DNA of 64,000 nucleotides. Origin: Chaetoderma sp. LZ-2023a (taxonomy: Eukaryota > Mollusca > Caudofoveata > Chaetodermatida > Chaetodermatidae). The translations under genes and the position numbers were made by a program. This document shows, piece after piece, positions 29,615 to 41,257 of this stretch. The notes under the pieces are model-generated. The model saw only the letters and a program-made list of their open reading frames with translations. It was not told where the DNA came from and did no database searches. The stretch is taken from positions 89,190,381 to 89,254,380 of the forward strand of contig CM067369.1 in the NCBI GenBank assembly GCA_034401795.1, given 5' to 3'. The number at the start of each line of letters is the position of its first letter. The stretch's first letter is position 1.

Positions 29615-29771
29615 CAATACTCACCATTCTATTACTTCTGATATACAGCTGGCCCTGACAGCTGGCTCTAGGACTATAGACTTAGGAAGCCTTACCGACT
29701 CCTGGAACCGGGTACTCGGCTCCCAACTGCCGAGTACCCGTCTACCATGAAGCTCATATTGTTTGCATAGC
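29615..29771 (+). repeat. DIRS copy 3 terminal inverted repeat (recombinase side)
   Basis: The reverse complement of 37966-38123, with only a few mismatches or indels. It contains a hairpin with an 11-bp stem, GGGTACTCGGC / GCCGAGTACCC, around an 8-base loop. Confidence 0.92.
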
Positions 29772-29826
29772 CACCAAACAAAAGAAACCCACGGCTTGCC
29801 TCCGTGGGGCTGGGAGGCTGGGTCCG

Positions 29827-29924
29827 TAATAGAATGGTGAGTATTGTTAGATCTCAGAGAAAGGGAAATTGAAATTTCCTTCATTCTCCTTCGATCAATA
29901 CTCACCATTCTATTACTTCTGATA
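29827..29924 (-). other. DIRS copy 3 internal complementary region
   Basis: Positions 29827-29883 are complementary to the left end (29578-29634, two mismatches) and 29884-29924 to the right end (38095-38135). The junction at 29883/29884 again spells the joined termini, as in copy 2. Confidence 0.9.
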
Positions 29925-30171
29925 CACACCAGATTTGGTCAGTAACCTGGAGGGAAGGGGCAAGCCATAAGTGCTACTTTTGCTCCTTGGAGAAAGAGCT
30001 AGACTTAAACTTGACTAATGGAGACCTAAAAGGACCATCAAGTTAATGGAACCGAATCACATTCTCATCACTGCCCCCCCCCCCCTTTTTTTCTCCTAGG
30101 AAAAGGGAGAGAACTCACGAACATGCATCTCGCCTGAAAACACAAATATGCCAAGAGGGTTAACTGCTCTT

Positions 30172-30208
<37 letters not shown>

Positions 30209-30449
30209 TAGCCTGGGAATGAGCATGAATATATAAGATGAATGAACATGATATATAGACATAATACAAAAAACTCTCGATCTTGAATTACCTCATGATC
30301 TATGGATTTCAGACGTGGCGCCTCCACCCATTCACTTGTCCAGCCATCAGTGACACAATCTGGTTGTCATCCTCTCGCTCAACCATGTCTGCTTCTAAAT
30401 TCTTTCTTACAAATGCCAAAAAAGGGAGAAGAGCAGTGTGGTTGCATAA
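29925..30449 (-). other. DIRS copy 3 3' untranslated region
   Basis: Non-coding part of the element. It contains a C run followed by a T run (~30075-30092) and a (TA)n run at ~30176-30203. Confidence 0.6.
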
Positions 30450-31490
30450 CTATAGTTTTAAAACAGCTAAAGCGAGTGGATTGGCGGAGTCTGACACATC
30501 CTTCATATAGTAATCCGTGAAAGAGGAATCACAGTGCCATTGTGCAACAGCCATGATGTCCTCTAACGGAACACCATTGTAAAGGGCGGTCGAGGCGTCT
30601 ATTCCTCTAACATCGTGTGCCCTTGCGCATTGCACCTGGTGCCCAGTCGCAATCGCATGGGTAGTCTGAATGCATTCGACTACCCAACGAGAGATAGAAT
30701 CCATGGATGCGGCGCCATATGGCTTCTTATGGCAGATCCACAGATGTCTATCATTCGACCGTAACGAGTCTGTCCGTTTTCTGTACTTAGTCAAAGCACG
30801 GACCGGGCACCAGACACTGGCATCTCGATCAAACCTTGTTAGTTTCGGTATAATGATCGGTTTGCCGGGATATCTCAAAGATTGATTCTTTGACATAAAC
30901 TCTGCTCTTGGCAGAAGACGCAGACCCTCTCCGGAGACAATAAATCAGTTCCTCTCTGCTGAAAGTGCATGGATCTCACTGCGCCTTCTAGCTGAGGAAG
31001 CTGCCAATAGAAAGACCGCCTTTAGAGTCAAATGCTTTAGACTAGCCGAACGCAACAGTTCGAAAGGGTGCTTGGCCAGTACATTAAGCACTAAAGATAG
31101 ACTCCAGGCTGGAATGACTACTGGTTGTCTCGGTCGGAGATTGCTCATTCCCTTCACCATCACATTTAACTGGGCCACCTCTGGACTATCCCTGTTGGCT
31201 AGACAAGGGATAACTGATGCCAAAGCTGACTTGTATCCAGCAATTGTGACGGGAGATAGTCCTGAAAAGAACAGCTCACAGAGAAAGTCTGCTATTTGCT
31301 GAATAGTGGATTGAAAGGTATCAATACCCTTTTCTTCACACCAGTCTGCAAATCTGTTAACCTTGTTGTTATATGACTTGAAGGTTGACCTCCTTCTCGC
31401 AGCTGCGATGAAATCAGCAGCTTGTCGAGAAAAGCCTTCCGACGTGGAACGTTGTTTGATAACATCCACGCAGTCAATTTGAACATTTCG
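30450..31490 (-). pseudogene. DIRS tyrosine recombinase, copy 3 (nonsense-interrupted)
   Basis: Homologue of the copy 2 recombinase. The N-terminal part (FKSYNNKVNRFADWC) and the first catalytic Arg (SSARRRSEIHAL) lie at 30948-31490. The H-x-x-R box (AHDVRG), WHC and nucleophile Tyr (FTDYYMKD) lie at 30450-30944. Both parts are in the same frame and are separated by one TGA at 30945-30947, where copy 2 has an Arg codon, so a single CGA-to-TGA change would explain the stop. The product would lack half the active site. Confidence 0.85.
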
Positions 31491-34400
31491 GGACGCTCGT
31501 GTATGAAGCGTCCCTTGGCCTGGGAGATTATGTTCAGAATCTCGGGTAACTGCACTGGGTTCTCCACAAGCAGATCTAGAAGATCCGTGAACCACGCCCT
31601 GCTTGGCCAAAACGGCGCTATTAGCAGGACCAGGCACGGTTCATCCCTGATCTTCACCAATATCTTCGGCAGAAGAATGGTGGGTGGGTACGCGTAAGCG
31701 TGCATCCCTCTCCAGCTTATCGCCAGAGCGTCTGTATCGACGGCATTTGGATCTGGAATCGGCGAGACATAAGTCATGATTTGAGCATTTTCCCTTGTGG
31801 CGAACAAGTCCATGTTGGGTTTGCCCCAATGCTCGAAGATCCTTCGTAGAACTGGAGGGTTGAGAGACCATTCTGTTGGCAGAATTCTGTCTGCGAGACA
31901 AAGCATCCGCCAGAATGTTCAATCGCCCAGGAATGTGAGCTGCTTTCAAAACAACCGAGTAATTCCTGCACCATTGAATCAAGTGCCACACTTTGATACA
32001 CAGTGTGGGTGACTTGGTCCCGCCGTGGCGATTTATGTATGATACTACCGTCGAATTGTCCGACCGTATCAATATCGCCTTGCCCCTGACCATTGGAAGA
32101 AATTCTTCCAATGCCAGTTTCACTGCCATCATTTCCAACAGATTGATATGCAGCTGGCTCTCCTGGAGAGTCCATGTGCCCGAGACCTGGTGTTCTCCCA
32201 CGCAGGCCCCCCACCCCTCCAGCGATGCATCCGGTGCAGCGAAACCCCTACTAGGAGATTCTGACGCTTTTTCCACCATACAAGATGCAGCATTATTGGC
32301 TCCAAAACTGGCACCAGTTTTGACAGGGGTTCTGTTCTCTGTTTCCACAGAGACATCAGATACAACTGGATAGGTCTTCGCATTAGAGCAGCGTACGGGA
32401 TCACCTGTTCCATGGAGACCATCATGCCCAGCATCTGAAGAAATCACCTCGCCTGAATGTGGTTTCCCAATCAAAAACTCTTGAGGATGGCTAACAGAGA
32501 CACCACTCTGTGCTCTGACGGGTAAAACCTGTCCTCCTCGAGATCGAATCGCATCCCTAAATAAACGAAATGTTGAGTGGGTGTCAACTCGGATTTCTCC
32601 TTGTTGACTATCCAGCCTAGATCTGAAAGTAACTTCAGAGTCAGAGCAGTATCCACCTCTAACCTGGCTGATGTGTCGGCTTTGATCAGCCAATCGTCTA
32701 TGTAGATGTGTAGCGCCACATTCTCTTTTCTGAGATACGCTGTCACCGCAAGGACCACTCTCGTGAAAACCCTTGGAGCTGTCGACAGCCCGAACGGGAG
32801 GCCTATAAACTCCCATACTTGATTCTGAAACGCAAATCTCAGAAACCTGTGACAACTCCTGTTCATTGGGATGTGGAAATAAGCATCTTTCAGATAGATC
32901 GACACACACCACATTCCCTTCCTCAATCCTGCCATTACCGACCTCGGAGTTTCCATCTGGAACCGAGGCGTATGGATAAACCAATTTAATGGCCTGAGAT
33001 TGAGTATGGGTCTCCATCCCCCTCTGCTCTTGGGGACAAGGAACATGTTTGAATAGGAGCCTGGAGTGTTCCGATTTGCTGGTTTTATTGCTCCCTTCAG
33101 AAGCAAACCTGACACTTCATTTTGAATGGCTTCTAACTTGTCTGGTTCCCTTGGTACGGGTGTCCAGACAGGTGCCAAAGACAGATTCTGTGGTGGAAAG
33201 TCCCACCACTCCGGTATGTATCCCGGGGATAACCATCCCAGGACCAGACTGTCTGACGTCACACTAGGGTTGCACGATTATTCACTTTTCATAATCGCGA
33301 TCATTTAAGAAAAATAATCGCGATCATACGATTAATCATGAACTATATTAACTACGTCAATGCTGCTTAGAGGACGTTATTATGCTACTGCAGATTGTAA
33401 GATTATGGGTTAGGCACATGGGTATACATACATGGAAAGAATACGTCAGTTGCTGATTGCAAACAAAGATATGTATCAAGATTTTTCTAGACGGAAAACG
33501 GAAGGTAACGTATTTCGTTTAATTGTAGCCTATGCTCTAATAGAAGTCCATCCCCTAACTTTGACATATGAGCTCCAATGATTTCTTAGCAGTTTCAAAA
33601 CGGCAAAATTCTGTATTAGTAGCCCACCCCCTAACTCAGCAGATAATTTGTAAGAATAGCGTGTATAATAATATCAATCGTGTCACAGGGTGTGTCTTCT
33701 TAAGACAGATCTCTGCCCTGATACATTTCTGGCACCTCTAGAAGTCAATACAGGCCTCGGATTTGTAAATCTCGACCACCTATTAGATTAATACTAATAG
33801 TAGGCCACGTATGGTCAAGATATAATAAAGTTTATTCCACACAGTCTTGGCGTGATTAAATAGCTTCCTTATAAATATATTGTAAGACCAAATTTATGTA
33901 CCAAACAAGTACGGGAGAAAATGCGCATCAATTTTGTAACGCCGATCAACATTAAATGGTCCAAATTGAATTATTACGAACGACAATATAGCTGGCTTCT
34001 TAAGTTGGTGAGCCAGTGGATCTTTTGCGATGGGAGGCGGCGTGTTCTCGCGAGATATTATACGCTAACGGGAGTTTATCAAACGGGTATCCGTTATTCA
34101 GATCAGTATAATACGCAGTTCCTATCGCGCAATGATAATATATAGAAATTCCCGAGTTCAGAGTCCCCGATTCCAGAATATTTATATCCGAGTACTCGCT
34201 CTAAAATAAACTTCAATTGGAGGCGAATCACGTGATTTGTATTTTATTCGTGACGCCATTTTATATCAAATTGTGGATTAATTTTGATGTAATAAACGAC
34301 CTTTATTAAAGGATACGCAATATTTAGGCGCTCAACTGAAATAATTTCACTTCCCCGGGGATGTTTTGAGGTATACATTAAACATAGGCGTAGGCGGTGA

Positions 34401-35050
34401 GAATTTTTACGTGAGAAAATGCGTTGAATTTCCGTGGTATCAGATCTAGAACTTTTTTGGTAAAACCATTAGCGCATAACCATTCAGAGAATGGGGAACG
34501 CGGAATAAGCGTGTGTGATTACAACAACAATGACAAATAGCGACCAAGTGAACAATCTTTATTCATCTAAAACTAAACCTGAGTCATTACAAATAAATCA
34601 GTTATTTATTTATTTAGTTTATTCAATCATTCACACATTCGGCTGATAGCCGGATGTTTGTTTCCATGCTTGGTAACGCGAGCAGAGTTTCACAAGCGTA
34701 AAAGTGTCGACAAAAATTTCAACATGGCGATTATACGATTATTTCATTTTATAATCGTCCACGATCATTTTGAATTATATAATCGCGATTAATCGAATAA
34801 TCGAAAAATTGTGCAACCCTACATCACACATCGCCAAGCCTCGACAAAAAGCATGAGCCTTCCACCCACTATAGACGCCTCGACGCCTAATGGGGTTGTC
34901 TGGCTCGTGAACGGGCCCCCCCCCCCTTCTCTTGACGAGAGAGAACCATTTTGGCCTTGGCTCGGCTGGTCTAACTGGCACCGCTGTTCCTGTCACAAGG
35001 TGCGGTCCAGGCAGATACGAAGGGAGCTCTCATACCCTCAGGTACGATCC
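31292..35050 (-). pseudogene. DIRS RT-RNase H-methylase-like gene, copy 3 (broken)
   Basis: RT (YLKDAYFHIPM and YIDDWL boxes) occupies 32471-33264; the N-terminal ~70 codons continue at 34822-35050 beyond a hAT-like insertion, in register if the insertion and one target copy are ignored. RNase H (DASLEGWGA, RSDNSTV, NILADALSR) lies at ~31890-32240 in a shifted frame. The methylase-like end (PNMDLFATRENA) lies at 31292-31880 back in the RT frame. In-frame stops occur between 32435 and 32473. The first RT motif reads IYLKDAY instead of IDLKDAY, so a catalytic Asp is replaced. The gene is inactive. Confidence 0.85.
33265..34821. mobile_element. hAT-like non-autonomous element, 1557 bp
   Basis: The ends TAGGGTTGCACGATTAT and (reverse complement) TAGGGTTGCACAATTTTTC are inverted repeats rich in AATCGCGATTA words. 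Flanks CGTCACAC (33257-33264) and CATCACAC (34822-34829) form an 8-bp target duplication with one mismatch, as expected for a hAT element with some age. It splits the RT gene of DIRS copy 3 and has no coding capacity. Confidence 0.85.
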
Positions 35051-37045
35051 TCCACAACCTTCTTGGCTTTCTTCGCCGGAGGCGGCTGAGAAAAGCCAGA
35101 TGAAGCAGAAGCAGCACCAGGCTTAGCTTTCGCCTTGCCTTTATGCTTCTTCTGCTTCTTAGAAGGTTGCATGGTCAGCGGCTTTGCTACAGCCCGTAGT
35201 GCGTGCGCTTGACGCACCAGCTCTAGCTGTAGGTTCACCGCCAAACGATTCTGCACAATGCTAGCCATGTCTTCTAAGATGGCCCACGCCTGGCCACCGA
35301 AGATGCTAGGGCCTGTCAGGGGCATCCCAAGAAGACGCTCCCTGACGGCTGTAGCTGGACGCATATGGTCAAGAACCATCTGCCTCCTAGACCTTGTAGC
35401 ATGCGCCTGCACCCTTGCCAATGCGTCCATAGACAGCACCAGGCCGTCATTGACGCATGAAAGTGCCACAGGTGGCACAGGGTGGCCTTCCCCCGCTTCA
35501 GCCCACACCGACTGAAGAAGGCGATAAGAGTGGTTGACAGCACTCATAGCTGCCCTCACACCCTCACCACAAAGGGACAGGACTTCATCGTGGTGTCCCT
35601 GGGATTTGTCCACCAGTGCCGGGGCGGGGCCACCCACTCCAGCACTCTGGACACCCAGAACCCATCGGTCATCCTCGGTGACCGACGGTACAACACCATA
35701 CCTGTCGTATTCCCCCCGTGGAATACGACACCTCGCCCGCACCTCCCTGGAGGCCGCAGGAAGCTGGCCCTTGGTCATGAATTGCTTGCTATAAATAGCC
35801 TCCAGCAACTCAATAAACCGTGGATCCAGTCCAATGGACTGGATCTGGGCTGCGGGCAAGATCCCCGTCCTGATCGATGCCACCGATGGATGGGGCGCAT
35901 CCTCCTCGGCCGTGGTCGAAACCACAGACGGGTCTACCCTGGCTAGCCAAGCCAGAGCCTCAGACCAGTCCGTCTCCGAGGAGGACACACCCGTGAACAC
36001 GTCACCCGTTGACATGCTCACGGACCTGCCAGCAACGGCCTCCCAGCTAGGAGCCGTCGCTGACACGCCAGGAACTCCGGTACCATACGGTTCCGCCGCC
36101 ACCCCATGGGACACACCAGTCCATGGAGTAGGCCAGCACGGAAAACCGTGTGGACCCGTAGCAGTCACGGAACCGTGGCCAAACACGGGCGCCAACGGCA
36201 CCCCATGTCTGACCGCCAGATCAGGCGAGATAGGTGAGTACCAAGCCTGGCCCGGCACACCCGTCACCGTGTCGGTTGGCGGCAAACCAACCATCACAGG
36301 ATCGGTGCCTGGTACCAGATTGGCCTCAACCACGGGCGGAGCCGCTGCCCTGGCTTGTGCCAAGCCAGACAGATGGAGGGTGGTTCCGTCCAGGACGGAA
36401 TCGACCTCCATATTCTCCACCCGCGGCATCACAGCCACAGCAACCTCTCCTCCTCCTCATCTTCAGACCCCGAAGAGTCGTCACCAGATGAGGAAACCGT
36501 GGAGCCGTCCTGGCGGATGGCTCCCATGCCTGACGGACCGGCCACCGCTACTGGACCACCCGGAGGTGGCCGCAGAGAGACAGAACCCATCAGGCCAGAG
36601 CCCGACGAGACTGCCAGGGGGACGTATGAGACGGCTCCCTCAGTGGCCAGTCCAGAACCCTGTCCAAGGACAGGGTCTGAACCAAGCATGGGGAGAGACT
36701 GCCCTACAGCTTTCGGCAGCAGGGACGACACCAGCGTGGGCAAAACGCTACGCAGGAAGCCCTGCATAGCCGGACCAAACCACGCCGGTGGTGCCATCTC
36801 CGGCTGTAGACGTGGAGCGCCCCCAAGGGCCGAAACGGACGCTCCACGATTTGCTTTCGGTCCGCCTGACCCCGCGTCAGACCCAGCCAAGTCCTTCTGG
36901 GCAAGGTACTTCAACATCATATCAACCAACCACACTACACATACATTACAGCTATTGTCAAGGTTATATTTCGTACATCGAAAGCAGACATGGTCCTTAA
37001 ACAGGACCCGGACGAACTTGTGGCACTCGTCACATGATGGCGGGG
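35038..37045 (-). pseudogene. DIRS Gag-like gene, copy 3 (frameshifted)
   Basis: Two overlapping frames, 36429-37045 and 35038-36438, together match the layout of the copy 1 Gag. They are separated by a frameshift in a GAGGAG run near 36435. The upstream part starts with a Cys/His module (CDECHKF, then HVCFRC and CNVC) that lies before any in-frame ATG and directly after an acceptor-like CAAGCCAG at 37046. The body is Pro/Gly/Ser-rich with helical segments. The C-terminus (KKQKKHKGKAKAKPG) is strongly basic. Protein identity with copies 1/2 is low except in blocks such as RCRIPRGEYDRYGVVPS. Confidence 0.8.
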
Positions 37046-37965
37046 CTGGCTTGACCTATAAATAAGCACAAACCTACAATAAGCAAGCAGAACGAGACAT
37101 AGATGGAAGGCAGACAATTAATTTTCAAATAATTTGACCATAAATTAACTGTAACCCTCCCACACCCCACCCCACAACGTTACAGCAACGATCGCATTGA
37201 TTATGACGACAAGAACGAAGCGGGCAATAATACACCCATACACTGATCCTCAAGGATGTATCACGGAACCAGGAATCATATCGCATAGCATTCGGGGTAT
37301 ATTTACTAATAAATATAAATTATACTCCTAACGAAAGCCAAAACGATATGTGAAGAAACACCAAAATGTAAAACAAACTGCTGTAGCACACGGTAAAACC
37401 GCAGACCACACATCTTAATCAAGAATTTTGAAACCACCGATCATTGCAAACAGATCGTGATAACACGCAAAACTTGAAAATTCCAAAGTTTTCTGGTACC
37501 ATTTTAGTACGCAGCACCCAGAATCAGATGCGCGAATTAATGAACAAATTTTCTTCACATAAACATCTGAGACACCCGGGTGTAACGTCACCCGCTCGGA
37601 TCTTACGGAGAACGACGTCAGCCGATATTCGTGTTCAAAACACTAGCTAACACCTATTTTCATATCTGCCGATCGCCTGTTGGGGTTTAAAGAAGGCGAT
37701 CATCCGGCATATTTCATTGTTAACACACGTCCCAGATTCTTTGGGGTTAGAAATTGGAACATGCGACACAGACGAAATTTTAGAGACCTAAGTCTTTTAA
37801 CTATGGAATAACATGGAATTATACAACCTGGTTATCATCGGCGGCATCCATATTAATCCAAAGATCCTTTGAGAACGCACAAGCTATCACAATTATCACA
37901 GACAAAAAGACTTACGCTAAAACTCTTAAGATCTTTCCAACTGCAAAAAGCATGTATCTCTTGTT
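37046..37965 (-). other. DIRS copy 3 leader
   Basis: Non-coding leader between the gag-side terminal repeat and the gag Cys module. There is no clear TATA box matching that of copies 1/2. No genes. Confidence 0.55.
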
Positions 37966-38123
37966 GCTACGCAAACAAGAATGAGCTTCATGGTAGACGG
38001 GTACTCGGCAGTTCGGAGCCGAGTACCCGGTTCCAGGAGTCGGTAAGGCTTTCTAAGTCTATAGTCCTAGAGCCAGCTGTCAGGGCCAGCTGTATATCAG
38101 AAGTAATAGAATGGTGAGTATTG
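37966..38123 (-). repeat. DIRS copy 3 terminal inverted repeat (gag side)
   Basis: Inverted partner of 29615-29771, with the same 11-bp-stem hairpin. It is followed by a 12-bp end extension to 38135. Confidence 0.92.
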
Positions 38124-38135
38124 ATCGAAGGAGAA

Positions 38136-38262
38136 AATATCAATTTGCAGATCAAGAGGTTATTTTTGAAAATTACTACTGGAATGACTGGCAGTTATCA
38201 AGCAAGTCAATCCAGTGGTAAATAGTTGTCTCTTGGTCTGCAAATTGATATTTATCAAGACC
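38136..38262. repeat. Small foldback next to DIRS copy 3
   Basis: AATATCAATTTGCAGATCAAG at the left (given here as AATATCAATTTGCAG then ATCAAG) is inverted at ~38231-38255 with one or two mismatches, giving a ~20-bp stem around ~80 bp. The loop carries GGAATGACTGGC, also seen at 29245-29262 on the other flank. Its nature is unknown. Confidence 0.5.
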
Positions 38263-38724
38263 ATTTTAGCTGACTTCAGTGTGAAAGCAAGTACACAGCA
38301 ATAGACCTACAGATCTCAGAAGTAAGTTTACATTGCATGTTCTGACAGTAGTCAAAGCATTTTATTATTGGGTAGGTAATTGTATAGATCTACTGAACTC
38401 CAAGCATATCTATAGACTGTGATTTACTGTTAAATATCCAGTCATACCTGAAAATCATAATGGTATTTGATTTCATTAGATGTACAGTTTTGTCTGATAT
38501 AGTGTTGCTTTACATGTTAGAAGACTGTGTTCCTTATGCATAGGTTTGCAACTTATGCATATGTCACCAGATGATATTTACTAATGCTTGTCAGTGTTTT
38601 CTTAAGCATGATAAACAACAATGTGGTTAGATATATAAACTTGCCACTTGATATCTGAGTATTTCCCACTATTTCCCACTGCCATGGGGAATCCTAGTAT
38701 TTCCTAGGAAATTGCCAACCCTGA
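38263..38724. other. Non-coding; hAT-like terminus at right edge
   Basis: The segment ends GGAAATTGCCAACCCTG at 38724. Read from that end it starts CAGGGTTGGCAATTTCC, a hAT-like terminus. It abuts the truncated esterase part of a CR1 ORF1. The opposite terminus was not found. Confidence 0.35.
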
Positions 38725-39969
38725 TCATTTGTTCCTACATGTATAATAATGCCATCATACTGGCTTTCAAGGAGATACCTATCAAGCTGGTCGTGCATGT
38801 TGGATATACGTGCTCCAGGTAATGACCTGACTATAAAATTTATGATATCTGAGGATATTACTCTTCCACTTAGCTTACGGAGTGTGGAACTCCCAATAAC
38901 TACGATATTGTTCCTAGTACTCTGATGTTAGTCGTACAGGCTACTACTATTCTGCATGCTCATTAGAGATGAATCATTAGGAGAATAATCGCTATTAGAG
39001 TTTATCATTTCTGGATATTTATCCACAGGGCATTGTGTTGGATGTGCCAATGACCCTGAGGAATATGTATAATTATGATTATACTATTGCTCTACATTCA
39101 TATTCAGCGTTGTCCCCGGTTGAGCCTGATTTGGGTTAAATGACACGCTTCCCCTGACGGTAACTTGGGCTTAGTTTGTTTTGATGGTTGTTGTGTATAA
39201 GCCATCTGGTAAGACCCGAGATTGTGGTTGCGTACTACAATTCTATAAACACCAGATAGATGGTTCACATGGTTTACAGTGATAACATGATGATGAGGTA
39301 CACTGCGTTCACTTGTTGGTGCAGATTGTTTGTTGATGGCGAGTGCATCCTGTTTCTTGCTGAGTACATCAATTTGTTTTTGCACAGAATTATTTTGTTG
39401 TTGTAGGTTGGCTAGTTGGTGTATAACTGTGATAACGTTGGTGAGTTCATTGGTGACTTAGAATTGTTTACCTGTATTGGTGAGTTGACAGTTTGGATGA
39501 CAGTATTCTTACTTATGCTACTATTAGATTCATTTGCATGACCAATGATTTCAATATCCTTCTCATTTTCATTGCATTGAGTTATTTTGTCAGTGTAAAC
39601 TTTTAGATCGGTAGTTTCACCATTGGCAGTGGTCTCAAACTCCATACCATATTTTGAGGCATACCAAGTTAGGAACTCTGTGATATGAGGTGAAGTGAAT
39701 GCATTCACTGCAAATTCACTGGTGTAAATGCGTTTGGATCTTGATAAGCCTGATAGCATGTAAGGGGGAAGTTTGGTGCACTCATAGTGAAGCCATACCT
39801 TACATGAATGGCACCTGATCATAAAAGAGTTATCAGCTTGTCCACACGGACAACTACTACCACTCGGAATATCAGCATCAGAGATGCTCTTACTCCCTGG
39901 TTTGTTTGCATCTGGTGCTGGAAAGTTAGGTATAGAGGCATCAGGTTCACTGGATCTTTCATCTGCCAT
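38725..39969 (-). pseudogene. CR1-type LINE ORF1 (PHD, coiled coil, SGNH esterase start)
   Basis: The ATG at 39969 starts a frame with a PHD-like finger (CPCGQADNSFMIRCHSCKVW, then LHYECTK). It runs to a stop at 39412. A shifted frame from ~39460 encodes a Gln/Leu coiled coil (VIHQLANLQQQNNSVQKQID). Farther on (38725-38930) the frame IVVIGSSTLRKLSG...IIIHVGTND matches blocks of the SGNH esterase domain. PHD plus esterase in ORF1 is a known feature of CR1-clade LINEs. Frameshifts and loss of everything past GTND make it a relic. ORF2 is absent nearby. The 3' truncation is unusual for LINEs and coincides with a hAT-like end at 38724. Confidence 0.75.
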
Positions 39970-41257
39970 GCCAGCCAAGATGTTGGGATCAACTTTATCT
40001 GAATCCTTGCTGATCCCATTTAGCTGAATTGGAACAGCGCTGCTATTTAATATATTGAAACAAGACTGGATTTGTTATTAGAAATTCTCTAATCTGGTTG
40101 ACAATTGTGCTATCAATGGTGCTGAAAGTCGTTGATGTTTAGGGCAGCAACGGCTTCCAGTCTTAATGGTTTCAAATATTTTAGCATAATTGCCACTTGT
40201 ACAAATTTAAAGAGTGCATTTTGGCTGTGGTGAATTGAAGAATTATCGAATAAATTTGCCTAAATTTTACGCTGAACTGTAGATCATAATAATAGCGCTA
40301 ATCAGGTACATTCAACGTTATGCCGTGTTCAAAGTTATTCAACTTTAAGCCATATTTTGAAGCCACTCTATTTGCGTTAAAGCAGGCCATTTAGCCGTTT
40401 CAATGATGATATGATGTTGCTGCCATTATTTCATAAATTATTAGTAATAATTTAGCAACATATGGGCATCATTTAATTGTTGTATGATCATTCAGCAACA
40501 TGGGGTATTTGGCCGCATTGAGCATATGGTTAAATCTTCTACACTTGAATAATTCCTCACGCGATCACGGTGGCAGTATAGGGGGCCTAACGCTTTTATG
40601 CCCAATTCACAGCAAATTGTAATTTGGTAATCAAATCCGTGAAGTAAGCGGTAGTTTGTAGGAATTTGATTGCTGAATTACGTTGCTGAAAGTGTATGCG
40701 CTTATGACATTTAAAGATCAGTTTTCCCGTTTATTGATTTTTGAAATCATCTGGGTTGGTGATCTTGGATTTTGGGCATGAGCAGGTCTGTCTTTAAAAT
40801 ACAAGCCGGGTCTCGCGGTATTCTGCTTTACATAAGATGTACGCTAATTCACTATTCCAATCACGGCAGCGTTTTTAGTTATTCTTCAATATTTCATGTT
40901 CCCGTGTTTCTTTTCATAGTCAATGTTTCAGAGTATGGTTGCTCTTTCCCATAGCAACATCAAACAGCAACATTGTACAGAGGAAATTATGGCCATTTTG
41001 TTTTGGCGATGTGACAAATTTTGCATTTTGTAAATGTTGCAATGTAGTAGAATCTGCATTCCTGTCAATTTAGCGTTGTCAGATTTTCCACATACATAAC
41101 CCTATTAGCATATTACAGTCCGGTGCATTTGCACTCCGTACCAATGCCTAATCTATTGTTATGTTAATGTTTAGACGAGTGGGCCATCACAATGGTGATG
41201 TTTAAACCAGCAATCTTTTGATATGGTAATATGACAATCTATTCACCTATTGTTATG
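39970..41257. other. Non-coding
   Basis: AT-rich, with no gene seen. A ~60-bp stretch near 40118-40185 (CAGCAACGGCTTCCAGTC, then GTTTCAAATATTTT) recurs in the same orientation near 50497-50560, so it belongs to a dispersed repeat. Confidence 0.4.

Larger units (their letters stand above)
29578..38135 (-). mobile_element. DIRS retrotransposon copy 3 (second family, decayed)
   Basis: A complete but degenerate DIRS element with the same gene order as copy 2: gag 35.0-37.0 kb, RT-RNase H-methylase-like 31.3-35.0 kb, recombinase 30.45-31.5 kb. Inverted repeats are 29615-29771 and 37966-38123; the internal complementary region is 29827-29924. The ends are inferred from that region, which joins the complements of TGAAGGAAATTTC (from 29578) and GATCGAAGGAGAA (to 38135). 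Terminal repeats share no obvious sequence with copies 1/2, and proteins are only moderately similar, so this is another family. Without the hAT-like insertion it is ~7.0 kb. Confidence 0.9.

Noticed and set aside
36935..37045. Separate small Cys-rich gene upstream of copy 3 gag
   Set aside because: The frame is continuous with the gag frame below 36935, so it was treated as the Gag N-terminal module.
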